Positions 1 to 7,970 are shown, counted from the first letter of the stretch. The stretch is DNA of 8,217 bases from Spartobacteria bacterium (GCA_025350985.1 JANXWU010000080.1:1-8217), one strand, 5' to 3'. The notes: generated by a model from the sequence alone, not told the origin. Program-made: numbers and translations.

Positions 1-1745
1 ACCTCGTAGCGCAGCGAGGCGACGCCGCGGTTCGCGAGCTGGCCGATACCGTCGTGCTGCTCGTGCAGCCCGAGTCGGGCGATGAGTTGCAATGGGAAAA
101 AGCCGGCTTGCTGGAAATCGATCTTGACCAGGCGGCGAAGGCAGCCGCCGATCTCACGCGGGCGCTGAAGCTGCCGGAGATCGGCAAGTGGAAGGACATC
201 GCGCAGCTCGGTCTGCTCCGCCTGCTTTACCAGGGCGAAAAATACAAACAGCTCCTCGACTCGTTCAAGGCCGGCGCGAAAGATCTCTCCCCCGATGCGC
301 GGCCGGAGGCGACGCTGCTGGCGGCCAACTCGAATCGCCAACTCGGCCAGCACGAGGCGGCGCGCGAGCTTTACGATCAAGTCGTGCGCGAGTATCCCAA
401 CTCGATTTACGCGAAGGAGGCGCAGTACGAACGGCTCGTCAGTCTCTACGCCGCGAACGACGCGGGTCTTGGGAAGGCGGTGGACGATTTTCTCGCGCAA
501 AATCCGGAATCGGAAAAGCGCGATCAGATCGTGTTGATGAAAGCCGAGGCGCTGTTCAAGGCGCACGACTACGCCGCCGCCACGCCGGTTTATGCCTCAC
601 TGCAAAAAGCGCGGCTGCTGTCGAACCTGCGCGCGGACGCGCTGTTCAAGCTCGGCTGGTGTTACTCCGAAACCCAGAAATCCGCCGAGGCGATTCTGGT
701 GTACACCGATTTTCTCAATCTCTATTCGACGAACAAACTCGTCCCCACCGCGATGGCCCAGCGGGCGCTGGCTTTCCAGCAGGAGAAAAAATTCGGCGAG
801 GCGTTGAGGGATTTCGATATGCTCATTGCGAAGTTTCCGAGCGCGAAGGAACGCGAACTCGCCCTCCAGCAAAAAGCACTCCTCCTAGGCCAGCAGCAGG
901 ATAACGCCGGCATGTCCGTCGCGTTCCAGCAATTGCTCAAAGATTACCCGAAAACTCCCGCCGCCGGGCAGGCGAACTACTGGATCGGCTGGGCGGCCTA
1001 CGAGGCGAAGGATTACAAAAGCGCCATCGCGCCTCTCGACGCGGCGCGCAGAGCCGACAAGGAGCAATTCTTCGAGCGCGCGTCGCTGCGCATTTTGCTC
1101 GCCAACTACAACCTCGAGCAGCGGGACGAACTCGCCGCCGGGGTGGACAGCTACACCAAGTCCGGCAAGGACAAACCGCCCGCGCAAATCCTGCGCTGGC
1201 TGGGCCTGAGATTCCTGACCGACAAGGAATTCGTCCGAGCCGAAAAATATCTTGCGATGCTGGCCGCGCGCGAAGGTGACGCGACCGCCGATGACTGGCT
1301 GAATCTCGGGCGCGCGCAGGCGGGCGCGCAAAAGTTTGCCGAGGCTGTGAAGTCGTTTCGCAATTATCTCGAAGTCGTCAGCGAGCCGTTTCCAAAATCG
1401 ATCGGGCTGCTCGCGCTCGGCGAGGCTCAACTTGGTTTGAGACAATTCGACGACGCGCAGAAAGCCGCCGACCAAGCCTGTGCTCAACCCGAAGGCGTTC
1501 TCAATGCGCAAGGCCGGATGCTCTCCGGCGACATCGAAAGCGCGCGCGGAAATTTTGAAAAGGCGGCGAAAGTTTTCCGTAGCATCGCCGTGATCATCGA
1601 CGATCCCGCGCTCACGCCGCAGGCTTTGGAAAAGGCTTGGGCGGCGCTGAAGAAGGCCGGCAATGACAAGGACGCCGCCAAGGTTCTGAACGAGTTGCAG
1701 TCGAAATATCCCGAGTATCAACTTCGCGCGGCAGCGAAGCCGTAG
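1..1745 (+). CDS. TPR-repeat protein, 5'-truncated by the window edge
   Basis: The reading frame is open from base 3 to the TAG at 1743-1745 and has no stop before the first possible start (GTG at 54), so the gene very probably begins upstream of the window. About 580 residues are visible. They are almost entirely alpha-helical, with repeated helix pairs of TPR type. Counting the GTG at 54 as residue 1, clear units lie near 85-117, 193-227, 232-264, 268-300, 304-336, 414-446, 448-480 and 486-515. They carry the usual small residue, aromatic and terminal Pro pattern, for example ALFKLGWCY, LLKDYPKTP and ANYWIGWAAYEAKDYKSAI. This style resembles periplasmic TPR proteins of the BamD/CpoB (YbgF) kind, which act as protein-protein scaffolds. 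The signal peptide, if any, would lie outside the window, so location is not shown. No enzymatic domain is visible. The next gene, comEC, starts 60 bases downstream on the same strand, so co-transcription is possible. The TPR fold is confident; the specific role is unknown. Confidence 0.88.
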   Translation, partial: LVAQRGDAAVRELADTVVLLVQPESGDELQWEKAGLLEIDLDQAAKAAADLTRALKLPEIGKWKDIAQLGLLRLLYQGEKYKQLLDSFKAGAKDLSPDARPEATLLAANSNRQLGQHEAARELYDQVVREYPNSIYAKEAQYERLVSLYAANDAGLGKAVDDFLAQNPESEKRDQIVLMKAEALFKAHDYAAATPVYASLQKARLLSNLRADALFKLGWCYSETQKSAEAILVYTDFLNLYSTNKLVPTAMAQRALAFQQEKKFGEALRDFDMLIAKFPSAKERELALQQKALLLGQQQDNAGMSVAFQQLLKDYPKTPAAGQANYWIGWAAYEAKDYKSAIAPLDAARRADKEQFFERASLRILLANYNLEQRDELAAGVDSYTKSGKDKPPAQILRWLGLRFLTDKEFVRAEKYLAMLAAREGDATADDWLNLGRAQAGAQKFAEAVKSFRNYLEVVSEPFPKSIGLLALGEAQLGLRQFDDAQKAADQACAQPEGVLNAQGRMLSGDIESARGNFEKAAKVFRSIAVIIDDPALTPQALEKAWAALKKAGNDKDAAKVLNELQSKYPEYQLRAAAKP

Positions 1746-1767
1746 CGCCGCCCTGCCGCGAAACGAG

Positions 1768-1796
1768 TTGACGGCTGCGCTGCGAGGATAGCCAAT
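1768..1796 (+). promoter_or_regulatory. weak candidate sigma70 promoter before comEC
   Basis: In the 60-base gap there is TTGACG (1768-1773), a 5/6 match to the -35 consensus. After a 17-base spacer comes GCCAAT (1791-1796), only a 3/6 match to the -10. Transcription would start close to the comEC ATG at 1806, leaving almost no leader. The only purine-rich Shine-Dalgarno candidate, GAGGA at 1784-1788, is 17 bases from the ATG, which is too far to be normal. The match could be chance, and comEC could simply be read through from the TPR gene. Confidence 0.22.
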
Positions 1797-1805
1797 GTCG
1801 GCTCG

Positions 1806-4208
1806 ATGAGTGGCAGCGAACAAGGCGGCGCCGCAGGTGAACTGAGGACTTCAGTATCGACAACGTTCGCGCCCTTTCGGTGGGAATTTTTCTCCAAACC
1901 CCGCCAGCCGTTCATTGGCCTTGTGCTCTGCGCCGTGCTGGGAGTTGCCGTCGCGGATCGCTGGCCAATGGATCTCGCGCCGCTTCTCGCCTGGGTCGGC
2001 GTCGGCGCATTGCTCTCGACGCTGATCCGCAAAACCGGGTTCGCACTGGCGTTTGTGGCCTGCGCATTTTTTGCGCTGCACACGTTGAATTTTCATCACA
2101 GCGCTGGCCGCGAACTCTCTCTCGCCTTTTCCTCCGCGCCAAAAAGTGTCCGCGTCATCGGCATCGTGGCTGAAGAGCCCGCGCAGAAGCCCGCGCCGAC
2201 TCGCTTTCTGCGCGCGCATTTTCCACTGCGTCTCGAAAGCATCTCCATCGACGGCGCGGCACCGCGCGCGAGCAGGGCAAAAGTGCTCGTGAAATGGCAC
2301 GGCGTCGCGCCGCATTACGGCGATCGCGTCGAAATTCGCGGGGCCGCGCTGCTCGTTCCCGCGACACGCAATCCCGGTCAGTTCGATTACACCGCCTATC
2401 TTCATCGCGTTGGAATTTACTGCGAAATCGAAACGCAATTTCCCGAAGACGGACGCGTGGTCGGCTCGGGTCACGGAAATCCAGTCATCGCTTTTGCGTT
2501 AAAATCGCGGCGCTGGATGCAGCGTCAACTCACGCTCGACCTCGACGATTCGCCCGAGATCGCCGGCATGATTCAAGGCATGGTGCTCGGCCTCAAAGCC
2601 GAGACGCCGCCCGACATCAAGGAGATGTTCCAGCGCACCGGCACGCTGCATCTCTTCGTCGTGAACGGCCTGCACGTCGGCATGTTTGCCACGATCATTT
2701 GGTTTGTCCTACGACCCACGCAACTCGGACGCAGATGGTCGGTGTTCGTCATCATTCCGCTCCTTGTATTCTACGCGCTCGTCACCGGCCTCAGCCCCGG
2801 CAGCATCCGCGCGACCATCATGGCCGCCGTGATTCTCGGCGGTCGCATCGTCGAGCGCGCACCTTCGATGTTCAACAGTCTTGCCGCCGCCGCGTTCGCG
2901 CTGCTGCTCTGGGACACGAACGAATTGTTCATGCCGGCCTGCCAGTTTTCGTTCGGTGTCGTTTTCAGCATCCTCCTGCTGGCGGGAAAATTTCAACGCC
3001 GGCTCATTCCCTTTGGCGAACCCGATGCGTTTCTGCCCCGACCGCTTTGGACGGTTTTTCAAAACTTGCGCGTGTTCGCCTGGCGGCGCGTCGCGCAGTT
3101 ACTCAGCGTCTCGACCGCCGCGTGGATCGGCTCGCTGCCGTTCACCGCGCACTATTTTCATCTGCTCTCACCGTCGGCGGTGCTGGCCAATTTATTCATC
3201 GTGCCCCTCGCCTTCTGCATTCTGGCACAAGGTGTCTTCGCGATGCTCTGCGGCAGTTTTTCCAGTGCTCTCGCCGCCATTTTTAACAACTCGAACTGGG
3301 CCATCGCGAAGGGGATCATTCACGTCGTCGGCTTTTTCACGCGCATTCCCGGCGGACATGTTTATGTCGAACTCCCAAGTTTTTTTCAGTCGCCGTTGTG
3401 TGAAATAAACGTCTTTGACCTTGGCGATGGTGGCGCGATTCATCTGCGCACGGCGGGCCGCGATTGGATGTTCGACTCCGGCAGCGCCTTCGCTTACGAA
3501 AACACCATTCGTCCCTACCTCCGCACCCGCGGCGTGAATCGGCTCGACGGCCTGCTTCTCAGTCACGGCGACGCCGACCACGTCGGCGGCGCAGTGCTGG
3601 CCTTGAATGATTTCACGCCGCGGCAAATCGTCGATTCACCAGCCAGCGACCGCTCCAAACACCGGCGCACCCTCCATGCCGAACTCGCCGCGCGTGGCCT
3701 TGGCAAAGGCATCTTCCAGCGCGGCGACTGGCTGCCCTTGTCCTCCACCACGCGCGTCCGCATTCTCTATCCGCCCGGCGGCATCATCGCGCGCACCGCC
3801 GATGATAAGTGCCTCGTGTTCCAACTCGAATCCGGCGGCTCGCGCGTGCTCTTCGTTTTCGACAGCGGCTTTTTCACGGAGAAATGGCTGATGGAAAACG
3901 AGCGCGATCTGCGCAGCGACATTCTCGTCAAAGGCCGGCACGCCTCGGATATTTCAGGAACGATTGATTTCATCGACGCCGTCGCCCCGCGTGTGATCGT
4001 CACCACCGCCACCGCTCGCGCCGCACCCCTGCGTTTCACTTCCGACTCCGCGAAATTTTCAGAGACTTGGGCGAAACAAGTCGCCGCTCGCGGCATCGCG
4101 CTCTTCCGCCAGGACGACACCGGCGCGGTGCGGATCGAGATGCAGCGCGATGATTTCAGCGTGCGCGCGTTCGCGGCCGATCAGACCTTTCGCAAACGCG
4201 CGCGGTAA
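1806..4208 (+). CDS. comEC: ComEC/Rec2-family DNA uptake channel protein
   Basis: The 800-residue product has the full three-part ComEC layout. Residues about 36-95 hold N-terminal membrane segments. Residues about 113-215 form the soluble DUF4131/OB-like region, including GDRVEIRGA and NPGQFDYTAYL. Residues about 250-515 are the Competence membrane domain, with the family signatures NGLHVG (287-292) and GLSPGSIRATIM (328-339). Residues about 533-790 are a metallo-beta-lactamase-type domain with SHGDADHVGG (586-595), giving candidate metal ligands H587, D589, D591 and H592. ComEC forms the inner-membrane channel that brings single-stranded DNA into the cell during natural transformation, and its C-terminal domain is thought to degrade the non-transported strand. 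Later metallo-lactamase motifs are divergent: the usual GD appears as FDSG near 685, and the usual HHGS appears as RHAS at 711-714. The ATG at 1806 is the first in-frame start after the upstream stop. The 3' end overlaps trmB, on the opposite strand, by 28 bases. The identification is firm; nuclease competence is uncertain. Confidence 0.95.
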   Translation: MSGSEQGGAAGELRTSVSTTFAPFRWEFFSKPRQPFIGLVLCAVLGVAVADRWPMDLAPLLAWVGVGALLSTLIRKTGFALAFVACAFFALHTLNFHHSAGRELSLAFSSAPKSVRVIGIVAEEPAQKPAPTRFLRAHFPLRLESISIDGAAPRASRAKVLVKWHGVAPHYGDRVEIRGAALLVPATRNPGQFDYTAYLHRVGIYCEIETQFPEDGRVVGSGHGNPVIAFALKSRRWMQRQLTLDLDDSPEIAGMIQGMVLGLKAETPPDIKEMFQRTGTLHLFVVNGLHVGMFATIIWFVLRPTQLGRRWSVFVIIPLLVFYALVTGLSPGSIRATIMAAVILGGRIVERAPSMFNSLAAAAFALLLWDTNELFMPACQFSFGVVFSILLLAGKFQRRLIPFGEPDAFLPRPLWTVFQNLRVFAWRRVAQLLSVSTAAWIGSLPFTAHYFHLLSPSAVLANLFIVPLAFCILAQGVFAMLCGSFSSALAAIFNNSNWAIAKGIIHVVGFFTRIPGGHVYVELPSFFQSPLCEINVFDLGDGGAIHLRTAGRDWMFDSGSAFAYENTIRPYLRTRGVNRLDGLLLSHGDADHVGGAVLALNDFTPRQIVDSPASDRSKHRRTLHAELAARGLGKGIFQRGDWLPLSSTTRVRILYPPGGIIARTADDKCLVFQLESGGSRVLFVFDSGFFTEKWLMENERDLRSDILVKGRHASDISGTIDFIDAVAPRVIVTTATARAAPLRFTSDSAKFSETWAKQVAARGIALFRQDDTGAVRIEMQRDDFSVRAFAADQTFRKRAR

Positions 4209-4786
4209 AACTCCTGTCCGTGGAAACGCCGCTCGAAATCCGTGCGCGGATAATCGGGATCGTCCAGCCAATCGAGCCGCGTGAAGTCCGCGCGCTTGGA
4301 GACGATTTCCTCAATCCACTCGCCGTAGCCGGCGTGATCCGTCTGCACGCGCAATTCGCCGTCCGCCCGCAGCGCGCGATGCACCGTGTCGAGAAAATCA
4401 CGGTTGATGAGTCGCCTCGGCCAATGCCGCCGTTTCGGCCACGGATCGGGAAACGCGACGTGAAAAACTTCGACACTCTCCGGCGGAAAAAGCAGCCGCA
4501 CGGCGAACGCATTTTCCACTTTCAGCATCCGCGCGTTCGACAGCCCGCGATCCTCGGCGCAGCGAATCGTCTTCCGCACGCGGCGTCCGTATTTTTCCGT
4601 GCCGATGAAATTTCTCTCGGGAAACTTCGCCGCCATCTCCAGGAGAAACGTCCCATGCCCGGAGCCAAGATCGACCTCCAGCGGCGCGTGACGACCAAAC
4701 ATGGCCCCGAGATCCAACGCCTTCACGCCGCTCGTCGCAGTCGAAGTGAGTTCGTCGGAAACTGGCTGCACGAGTTTGGATGGCAT
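4181..4786 (-). CDS. trmB: tRNA (guanine-N7-)-methyltransferase TrmB
   Basis: This SAM-dependent enzyme methylates N7 of G46 in the variable loop of many tRNAs. With the ATG at 4786 the protein has 201 residues and contains all family signatures: the SAM-binding motif EVDLGSGHG (37-45), an acidic residue after strand 2 (IGTE, E64), the diagnostic FPDPWPKRRH (112-121) and TDHAGY (149-154), then a C-terminal TDFERRF element. The frame stays open upstream to a GTG at 4867, which would add 27 residues. That extension (rich in Arg, Pro and Val) does not look like a TrmB N-terminus, so I prefer the ATG, although neither start has a good Shine-Dalgarno. The gene follows the CreD-like gene on the same strand, 105 bases away (24 from the GTG), and may be its last co-transcribed partner. 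Its last 28 bases lie inside the end of comEC, which runs the other way. The function is very secure; the start is not. Confidence 0.94.
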   Translation of the reverse strand: MPSKLVQPVSDELTSTATSGVKALDLGAMFGRHAPLEVDLGSGHGTFLLEMAAKFPERNFIGTEKYGRRVRKTIRCAEDRGLSNARMLKVENAFAVRLLFPPESVEVFHVAFPDPWPKRRHWPRRLINRDFLDTVHRALRADGELRVQTDHAGYGEWIEEIVSKRADFTRLDWLDDPDYPRTDFERRFHGQEFYRARLRKV

Positions 4787-4891
4787 CGGAAGCGGGACAC
4801 TTTCGCGAACAACCGAAAAGAAGCAACGCCCCGGCGGCACTGACCGCCCGAACGTCGCTCTTCTCACGCTCCGCAGGACAAGCCCGGCGTG

Positions 4892-6097
4892 TCAGATCGC
4901 TCGCACCAGCGGCGTCATCCCGCTTCGCGACGGGGAAAACTTTTCCGTCCAATTCACCTTTGCCGTCGTCACCATCAGCAACGCCAGCGTGGCAATCGCG
5001 CCGATTGTGATCGTCAGCCCAGTGAGCCCTTCAAAGAAAAAGCTGTAGCTGAACAGGACCATGTAGGCGAACTGCGCGGCCGCCGCGAGTCGCCCGATGG
5101 TGCGTCCCGCCACGAGATGCAGGTATCCCGAAACGAGCACGAGCGACACTGCCGCCGCGATGATGAACGCGAGCAGGAGGGGAATCAGATCGACGAGATA
5201 CGCGAACAAAAGCTGGAACGCGAAGAATCCCGCCGCGAGAAAAAAGTAGTTCATCGGGTGGAGGTTTACTCCTCGCACGGTGGTCATCAGCAACAGCACC
5301 GCGAAGAAAAATAGCAGCGACACCGGCGCGAAAAACGTGATGCGTGCCGCGACCGGGCCGGGGTTCAGTACGTTCGGCATGTCCATGCCGATGGCCTGCG
5401 CGCCGATCACATCGGGATACGCCCAGTGCAGCGTCCAGCCGTGCGTGGAGGGTTTCCGTTCGGTCGCGGAGCCAGTGCCGCTTGGAAAATTGATCTCGTC
5501 GAAATCGGTCTTCATCGTGAGATCGAAGTTCCGCACGCGCGTCGTGTCGCCGAACGAATATCCCCAGCGATCGGTGCCGCGCGTTTTGTAGCCGACCTCC
5601 AGTTTCGCGCTCGCGCCGGGCTGAAGCGTGACGGCTTCGGTGATCCCCTCGCTCGTCGGACGATTGTCCGTCGAAGGCACGCCGTTGAGCACGAAGGAAA
5701 AGTCGTTGTAGCTCGCGTCCGCGGCGGGAAACTGAAACCGGACGTAGATCGTCTGCGCGATCGGCGTCGGGTTTTCGAGCGTGTAGCTCCCCTGAAAATC
5801 GACCGTGAACGTGCGGTGCCACAGCAGTCCCTTTTTCTTCGGCTCATAACGCAGCGTCGTGAGCACCTGGCTTTGCGAGGGCTGGATGAAATGCCGTCCG
5901 CCGGCACTGGTCGGCGAGCTGTACCAGATCGCCGGATGCAACTGCGTCATCGGCGGCCCCCAGAGGCCGGTGACCTGGCGTCCGAGGGCGCCGGACGTGT
6001 CCTGCGTGCGAAGCGCGAGGCTCGTCCCGAGCACCGCCCAGCCGGCCGCGGTGCAAAGAAAAATAACTGTGATGGCGATAAGTCGTTTGATGTTCAT
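4892..6097 (-). CDS. CreD-like inner-membrane protein
   Basis: The 401-residue membrane protein has the CreD (PF06123-type) layout: one N-terminal membrane helix (about 5-27), a large beta-rich periplasmic region (about 30-250), and five closely packed C-terminal helices (about 254-273, 281-304, 305-330, 335-352 and 358-378), ending in a short cytoplasmic tail. The C-terminal part matches CreD features that I know: a Phe-rich helix at 284-300, an Ala-rich helix, then SGYLHLV near 323 and the closing TTAKVNW (377-383), equivalent to the TRKVDW-like end of CreD. Near the N-terminus, LWGPPMTQLHP (45-55) resembles the family's WG..Q..GP region. CreD is the most strongly induced target of the CreBC/BlrAB two-component systems and affects envelope integrity and beta-lactam response; its biochemical activity is unknown. 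It is shorter than E. coli CreD (about 450). The ATG at 6097 overlaps the stop of the 58-codon ORF as ATGA, which indicates coupled translation, and there is no Shine-Dalgarno of its own. Family membership is inferred from architecture and short motifs and should be confirmed by profile search. Confidence 0.72.
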   Translation of the reverse strand: MNIKRLIAITVIFLCTAAGWAVLGTSLALRTQDTSGALGRQVTGLWGPPMTQLHPAIWYSSPTSAGGRHFIQPSQSQVLTTLRYEPKKKGLLWHRTFTVDFQGSYTLENPTPIAQTIYVRFQFPAADASYNDFSFVLNGVPSTDNRPTSEGITEAVTLQPGASAKLEVGYKTRGTDRWGYSFGDTTRVRNFDLTMKTDFDEINFPSGTGSATERKPSTHGWTLHWAYPDVIGAQAIGMDMPNVLNPGPVAARITFFAPVSLLFFFAVLLLMTTVRGVNLHPMNYFFLAAGFFAFQLLFAYLVDLIPLLLAFIIAAAVSLVLVSGYLHLVAGRTIGRLAAAAQFAYMVLFSYSFFFEGLTGLTITIGAIATLALLMVTTAKVNWTEKFSPSRSGMTPLVRAI

Positions 6098-6270
6098 GGG
6101 TGGGTGGTTTTGGAGGGACGGGTGGCGTGTTGGAAAACGTGGACGCGTGGCGTGGTGGCGCTTGCTGCGATGCGGCGCGGGGATTGTTTACGCATCCCGC
6201 CGGTGGCCCGCTTGGAACGCCCTCGAGCCAGGAGTTCCGCCAGCCGCTGTTCGATGTGTTGGAGTTTCAT
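6094..6270 (-). CDS. small basic protein (58 aa), operon-embedded, unknown function
   Basis: This short ORF fills nearly all of the gap between the secreted-protein gene and the CreD-like gene. It starts at the ATG at 6270, eleven bases after the upstream stop (6282-6284). A strong Shine-Dalgarno, GAGGA (6279-6283), overlaps that stop and sits 8 bases before the ATG. Its TGA (6094-6096) overlaps the CreD-like ATG as ATGA. Such chained signals at both ends are unlikely by chance. The product begins MKLQHIEQRLAELLARG, a good amphipathic helix with Leu/Ile at regular spacing. The rest is basic (9 Arg, 4 Lys and 4 His against 2 Glu), without Cys and without a membrane segment. It could be a small cytoplasmic partner, or mainly a leader whose translation delivers ribosomes to the CreD-like start. 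I recognise no family. The C-terminal half is compositionally plain and could be non-functional. Confidence 0.5.
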   Translation of the reverse strand: MKLQHIEQRLAELLARGRSKRATGGMRKQSPRRIAASATTPRVHVFQHATRPSKTTHP

Positions 6271-6278
6271 GGACCGTG

Positions 6279-6283
6279 TCCTC
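6279..6283 (-). promoter_or_regulatory. Shine-Dalgarno of the 58-codon ORF, overlapping the upstream stop
   Basis: GAGGA on the minus strand lies 8 bases before the ATG at 6270 and shares bases with the TGA stop (6282-6284) of the secreted-protein gene. It is the best ribosome binding site I found in the minus-strand cluster, and it decides the start of the small ORF. A terminating ribosome would sit directly on it, which favours re-initiation. Confidence 0.6.
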
Positions 6284-7964
6284 ATTTTTTCGACTCCGGT
6301 TTTTGGTAGAAAATCTCCGCGTTCGGGGCTTCCGATTTGCACAACGCCTTGTGCAACCGAATCAGCCGCGAGCCGTCGTCCGCCCGGTCGGGACCCGTCA
6401 CGGTTTCGACGTTGCCTTGCAGCGCCGCCAACTCGTAGGCGAACGGGATATGCAGCTCCCAATCGAGTTTGCGGATCAGCAAGTCGGTCAGCGGCAACTC
6501 GACCTGTAACTGCCCTGAAACCGGCTTGAACGCAGGCTTCCGGGCGGTGTAGCTCAGTTTGATTTCCGTCGTTGCGCCCGCTGCCGGTGTCGGCAGCGGA
6601 AACTCGATCTTCTCGCCGTCGCGTTTGATCGGATTCATTTGCCGGCCATTCACCGTGCAGGCGATCAACTCGCTCCCTTTTGGCATTTGCAACTGCCACG
6701 CCAGCGGCGCTTCGTGGCGGATCGAGTACGACAGCTCGCCCAGCACCGCTCCGTCGGTGACGACTAGAGTCTTGCCCGCGGCGCGTTCGACCACTGCTTG
6801 CGCGGCGCGCACGAGCGGCAGAATTTTCCCCCGCACCGCGCCATCTTCTGCCACCACGGTGGCGTTCTTATTTCCCGCGTGCTCCGCCAGCCACCGCGGC
6901 AAGCGGCTCGCCACCGCCAGCGGATTCGTCGGCGTGAGTTCCACTCCTTCTTCCGCGATCAGCGCAAAGATCGTGCCGGTGCTTTCGCCTTCGACAACCT
7001 CCGGCGCGCGTAATTTCCAATCGCCGGCAACGACCGGCTGCGGCGTTTCGTATTCGACTTCAAACTCCCGCTGAAACACGGCTGCGCCCGGCCAGCGGAT
7101 TTGCAGCCGCAGTGTTTGATCGTCGGGATGAATCACCGCCCAGTTGATCGCCCCCGCGCCGGAAACTTTCCCGACGCGCGCCCCGGCCGGTAGTTTCAGT
7201 TCAATGTTCGACGCCGTCCCGCCGTCGGTGCTCGCAGCGATCAGTGCGACGTAGTGCAGCTTTCGGTCGGCGCTTTGCACGAACGCCTGCGTCTCGATTT
7301 TCCACTTGCTCGGCAGTGGCGGCGCGAGAGTTTTCGCCGCGACGATCTCGGCAGCGATCTCGTCGCGAAACGGTAGCCGGAAGCTCGTTCCGGTTTTCTC
7401 CGAGGAAATCTGCGTGGCGCCTGCGATGCGGACGATTTTGCCCGTCGGGAGTTTGGTCACGGTGAGCACTTTTACAAGCGCACCTGGCGTGGTGAGTTTG
7501 AACGCCGCGTCACCGCCCACGCTCGCGATTTCCGTCGCGAATCGCAGCTTCACCGAAACTTTGCCGACCCGGTTCGTGACGAGCGCGTAGTAGTCGTCCT
7601 TCACGATCACCTGCGCGTCTGGAGGCTCGACCGCGTCCAATTGCGCGTCCGCGCCGAGCAGCGGAATCATCGTCCACCCGTCGGTGAATGACTGCACCTC
7701 GAACTCCGCCAGCCCTTCGGCCTCTGTCTCGCCCAGCGCAATTTCGTATCGCGCCGAAAGCAGCGCCGACTTGACGGGTGGCTCGGGCTTTTTCGTTTCA
7801 GCTTTTGCCAGGGCGGGGTGCGCCGCGAGCCACAAGGCTTTCAACTCCTGATACGGGATCGTGACGCGCGCATCGCGAAGTTCCGGTGGCGCGTCATTCG
7901 TTTGGGCGCGGGAAAACTGAATGCCGAGAGCGAGCAGCGCGAGACAGAGCGCGGAAATATTCAT
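6282..7964 (-). CDS. secreted protein of unknown function, first gene of the creD-like operon
   Basis: The 560-residue protein begins with a typical Sec signal peptide: MNIS, a hydrophobic core (LCLALLALGI) and a likely cleavage site SRA/QT after residue 20. The mature part is beta-rich and soluble, so a periplasmic place is likely. Visible landmarks are VTIPYQELKALW (34-45), a Pro/Lys-rich linker (about 54-64), SALLSARYEIAL (66-77), several alternating-hydrophobic beta stretches (about 85-145, 220-305 and 400-475), and a C-terminal segment with LDWELHIPF (500-508). This gives the impression of several immunoglobulin-like or jelly-roll modules. Only two Cys remain outside the signal peptide (436 and 542). 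I do not recognise catalytic motifs or a named family. The ATG at 7964 is needed for the signal peptide, yet it has no Shine-Dalgarno. Upstream are four 11-bp-spaced operator-like repeats; downstream it is chained to the small ORF and the CreD-like gene. A role together with the CreD-like protein in the envelope is inferred from this context only. Confidence 0.85.
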   Translation of the reverse strand: MNISALCLALLALGIQFSRAQTNDAPPELRDARVTIPYQELKALWLAAHPALAKAETKKPEPPVKSALLSARYEIALGETEAEGLAEFEVQSFTDGWTMIPLLGADAQLDAVEPPDAQVIVKDDYYALVTNRVGKVSVKLRFATEIASVGGDAAFKLTTPGALVKVLTVTKLPTGKIVRIAGATQISSEKTGTSFRLPFRDEIAAEIVAAKTLAPPLPSKWKIETQAFVQSADRKLHYVALIAASTDGGTASNIELKLPAGARVGKVSGAGAINWAVIHPDDQTLRLQIRWPGAAVFQREFEVEYETPQPVVAGDWKLRAPEVVEGESTGTIFALIAEEGVELTPTNPLAVASRLPRWLAEHAGNKNATVVAEDGAVRGKILPLVRAAQAVVERAAGKTLVVTDGAVLGELSYSIRHEAPLAWQLQMPKGSELIACTVNGRQMNPIKRDGEKIEFPLPTPAAGATTEIKLSYTARKPAFKPVSGQLQVELPLTDLLIRKLDWELHIPFAYELAALQGNVETVTGPDRADDGSRLIRLHKALCKSEAPNAEIFYQKPESKK

Positions 7965-7970
7965 GCGCAG

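Noticed and set aside
1746..1805. A terminator between the TPR gene and comEC
   Set aside because: No stable stem followed by a T-run is visible in these 60 bases.
885..1823. A 312-codon minus-strand ORF opposite the TPR gene
   Set aside because: It mirrors the TPR coding frame, shows no motif or plausible start signal, and the TPR protein on the other strand is clearly coding.
2294..3286. A 330-codon plus-strand ORF in another frame inside comEC
   Set aside because: It is extremely rich in Arg and His and overlaps the membrane domain of comEC, whose signatures are unmistakable in the correct frame.
4398..4952. A 184-codon minus-strand ORF overlapping trmB
   Set aside because: It is out of frame with the complete set of TrmB motifs and has no family character of its own.
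5426..6529. A 367-codon plus-strand ORF running across the CreD-like gene, the small ORF and the end of the secreted-protein gene
   Set aside because: The translation is Arg/Ala-rich with no recognisable domain and lies antisense to three well-supported genes; it is a shadow ORF due to high GC.
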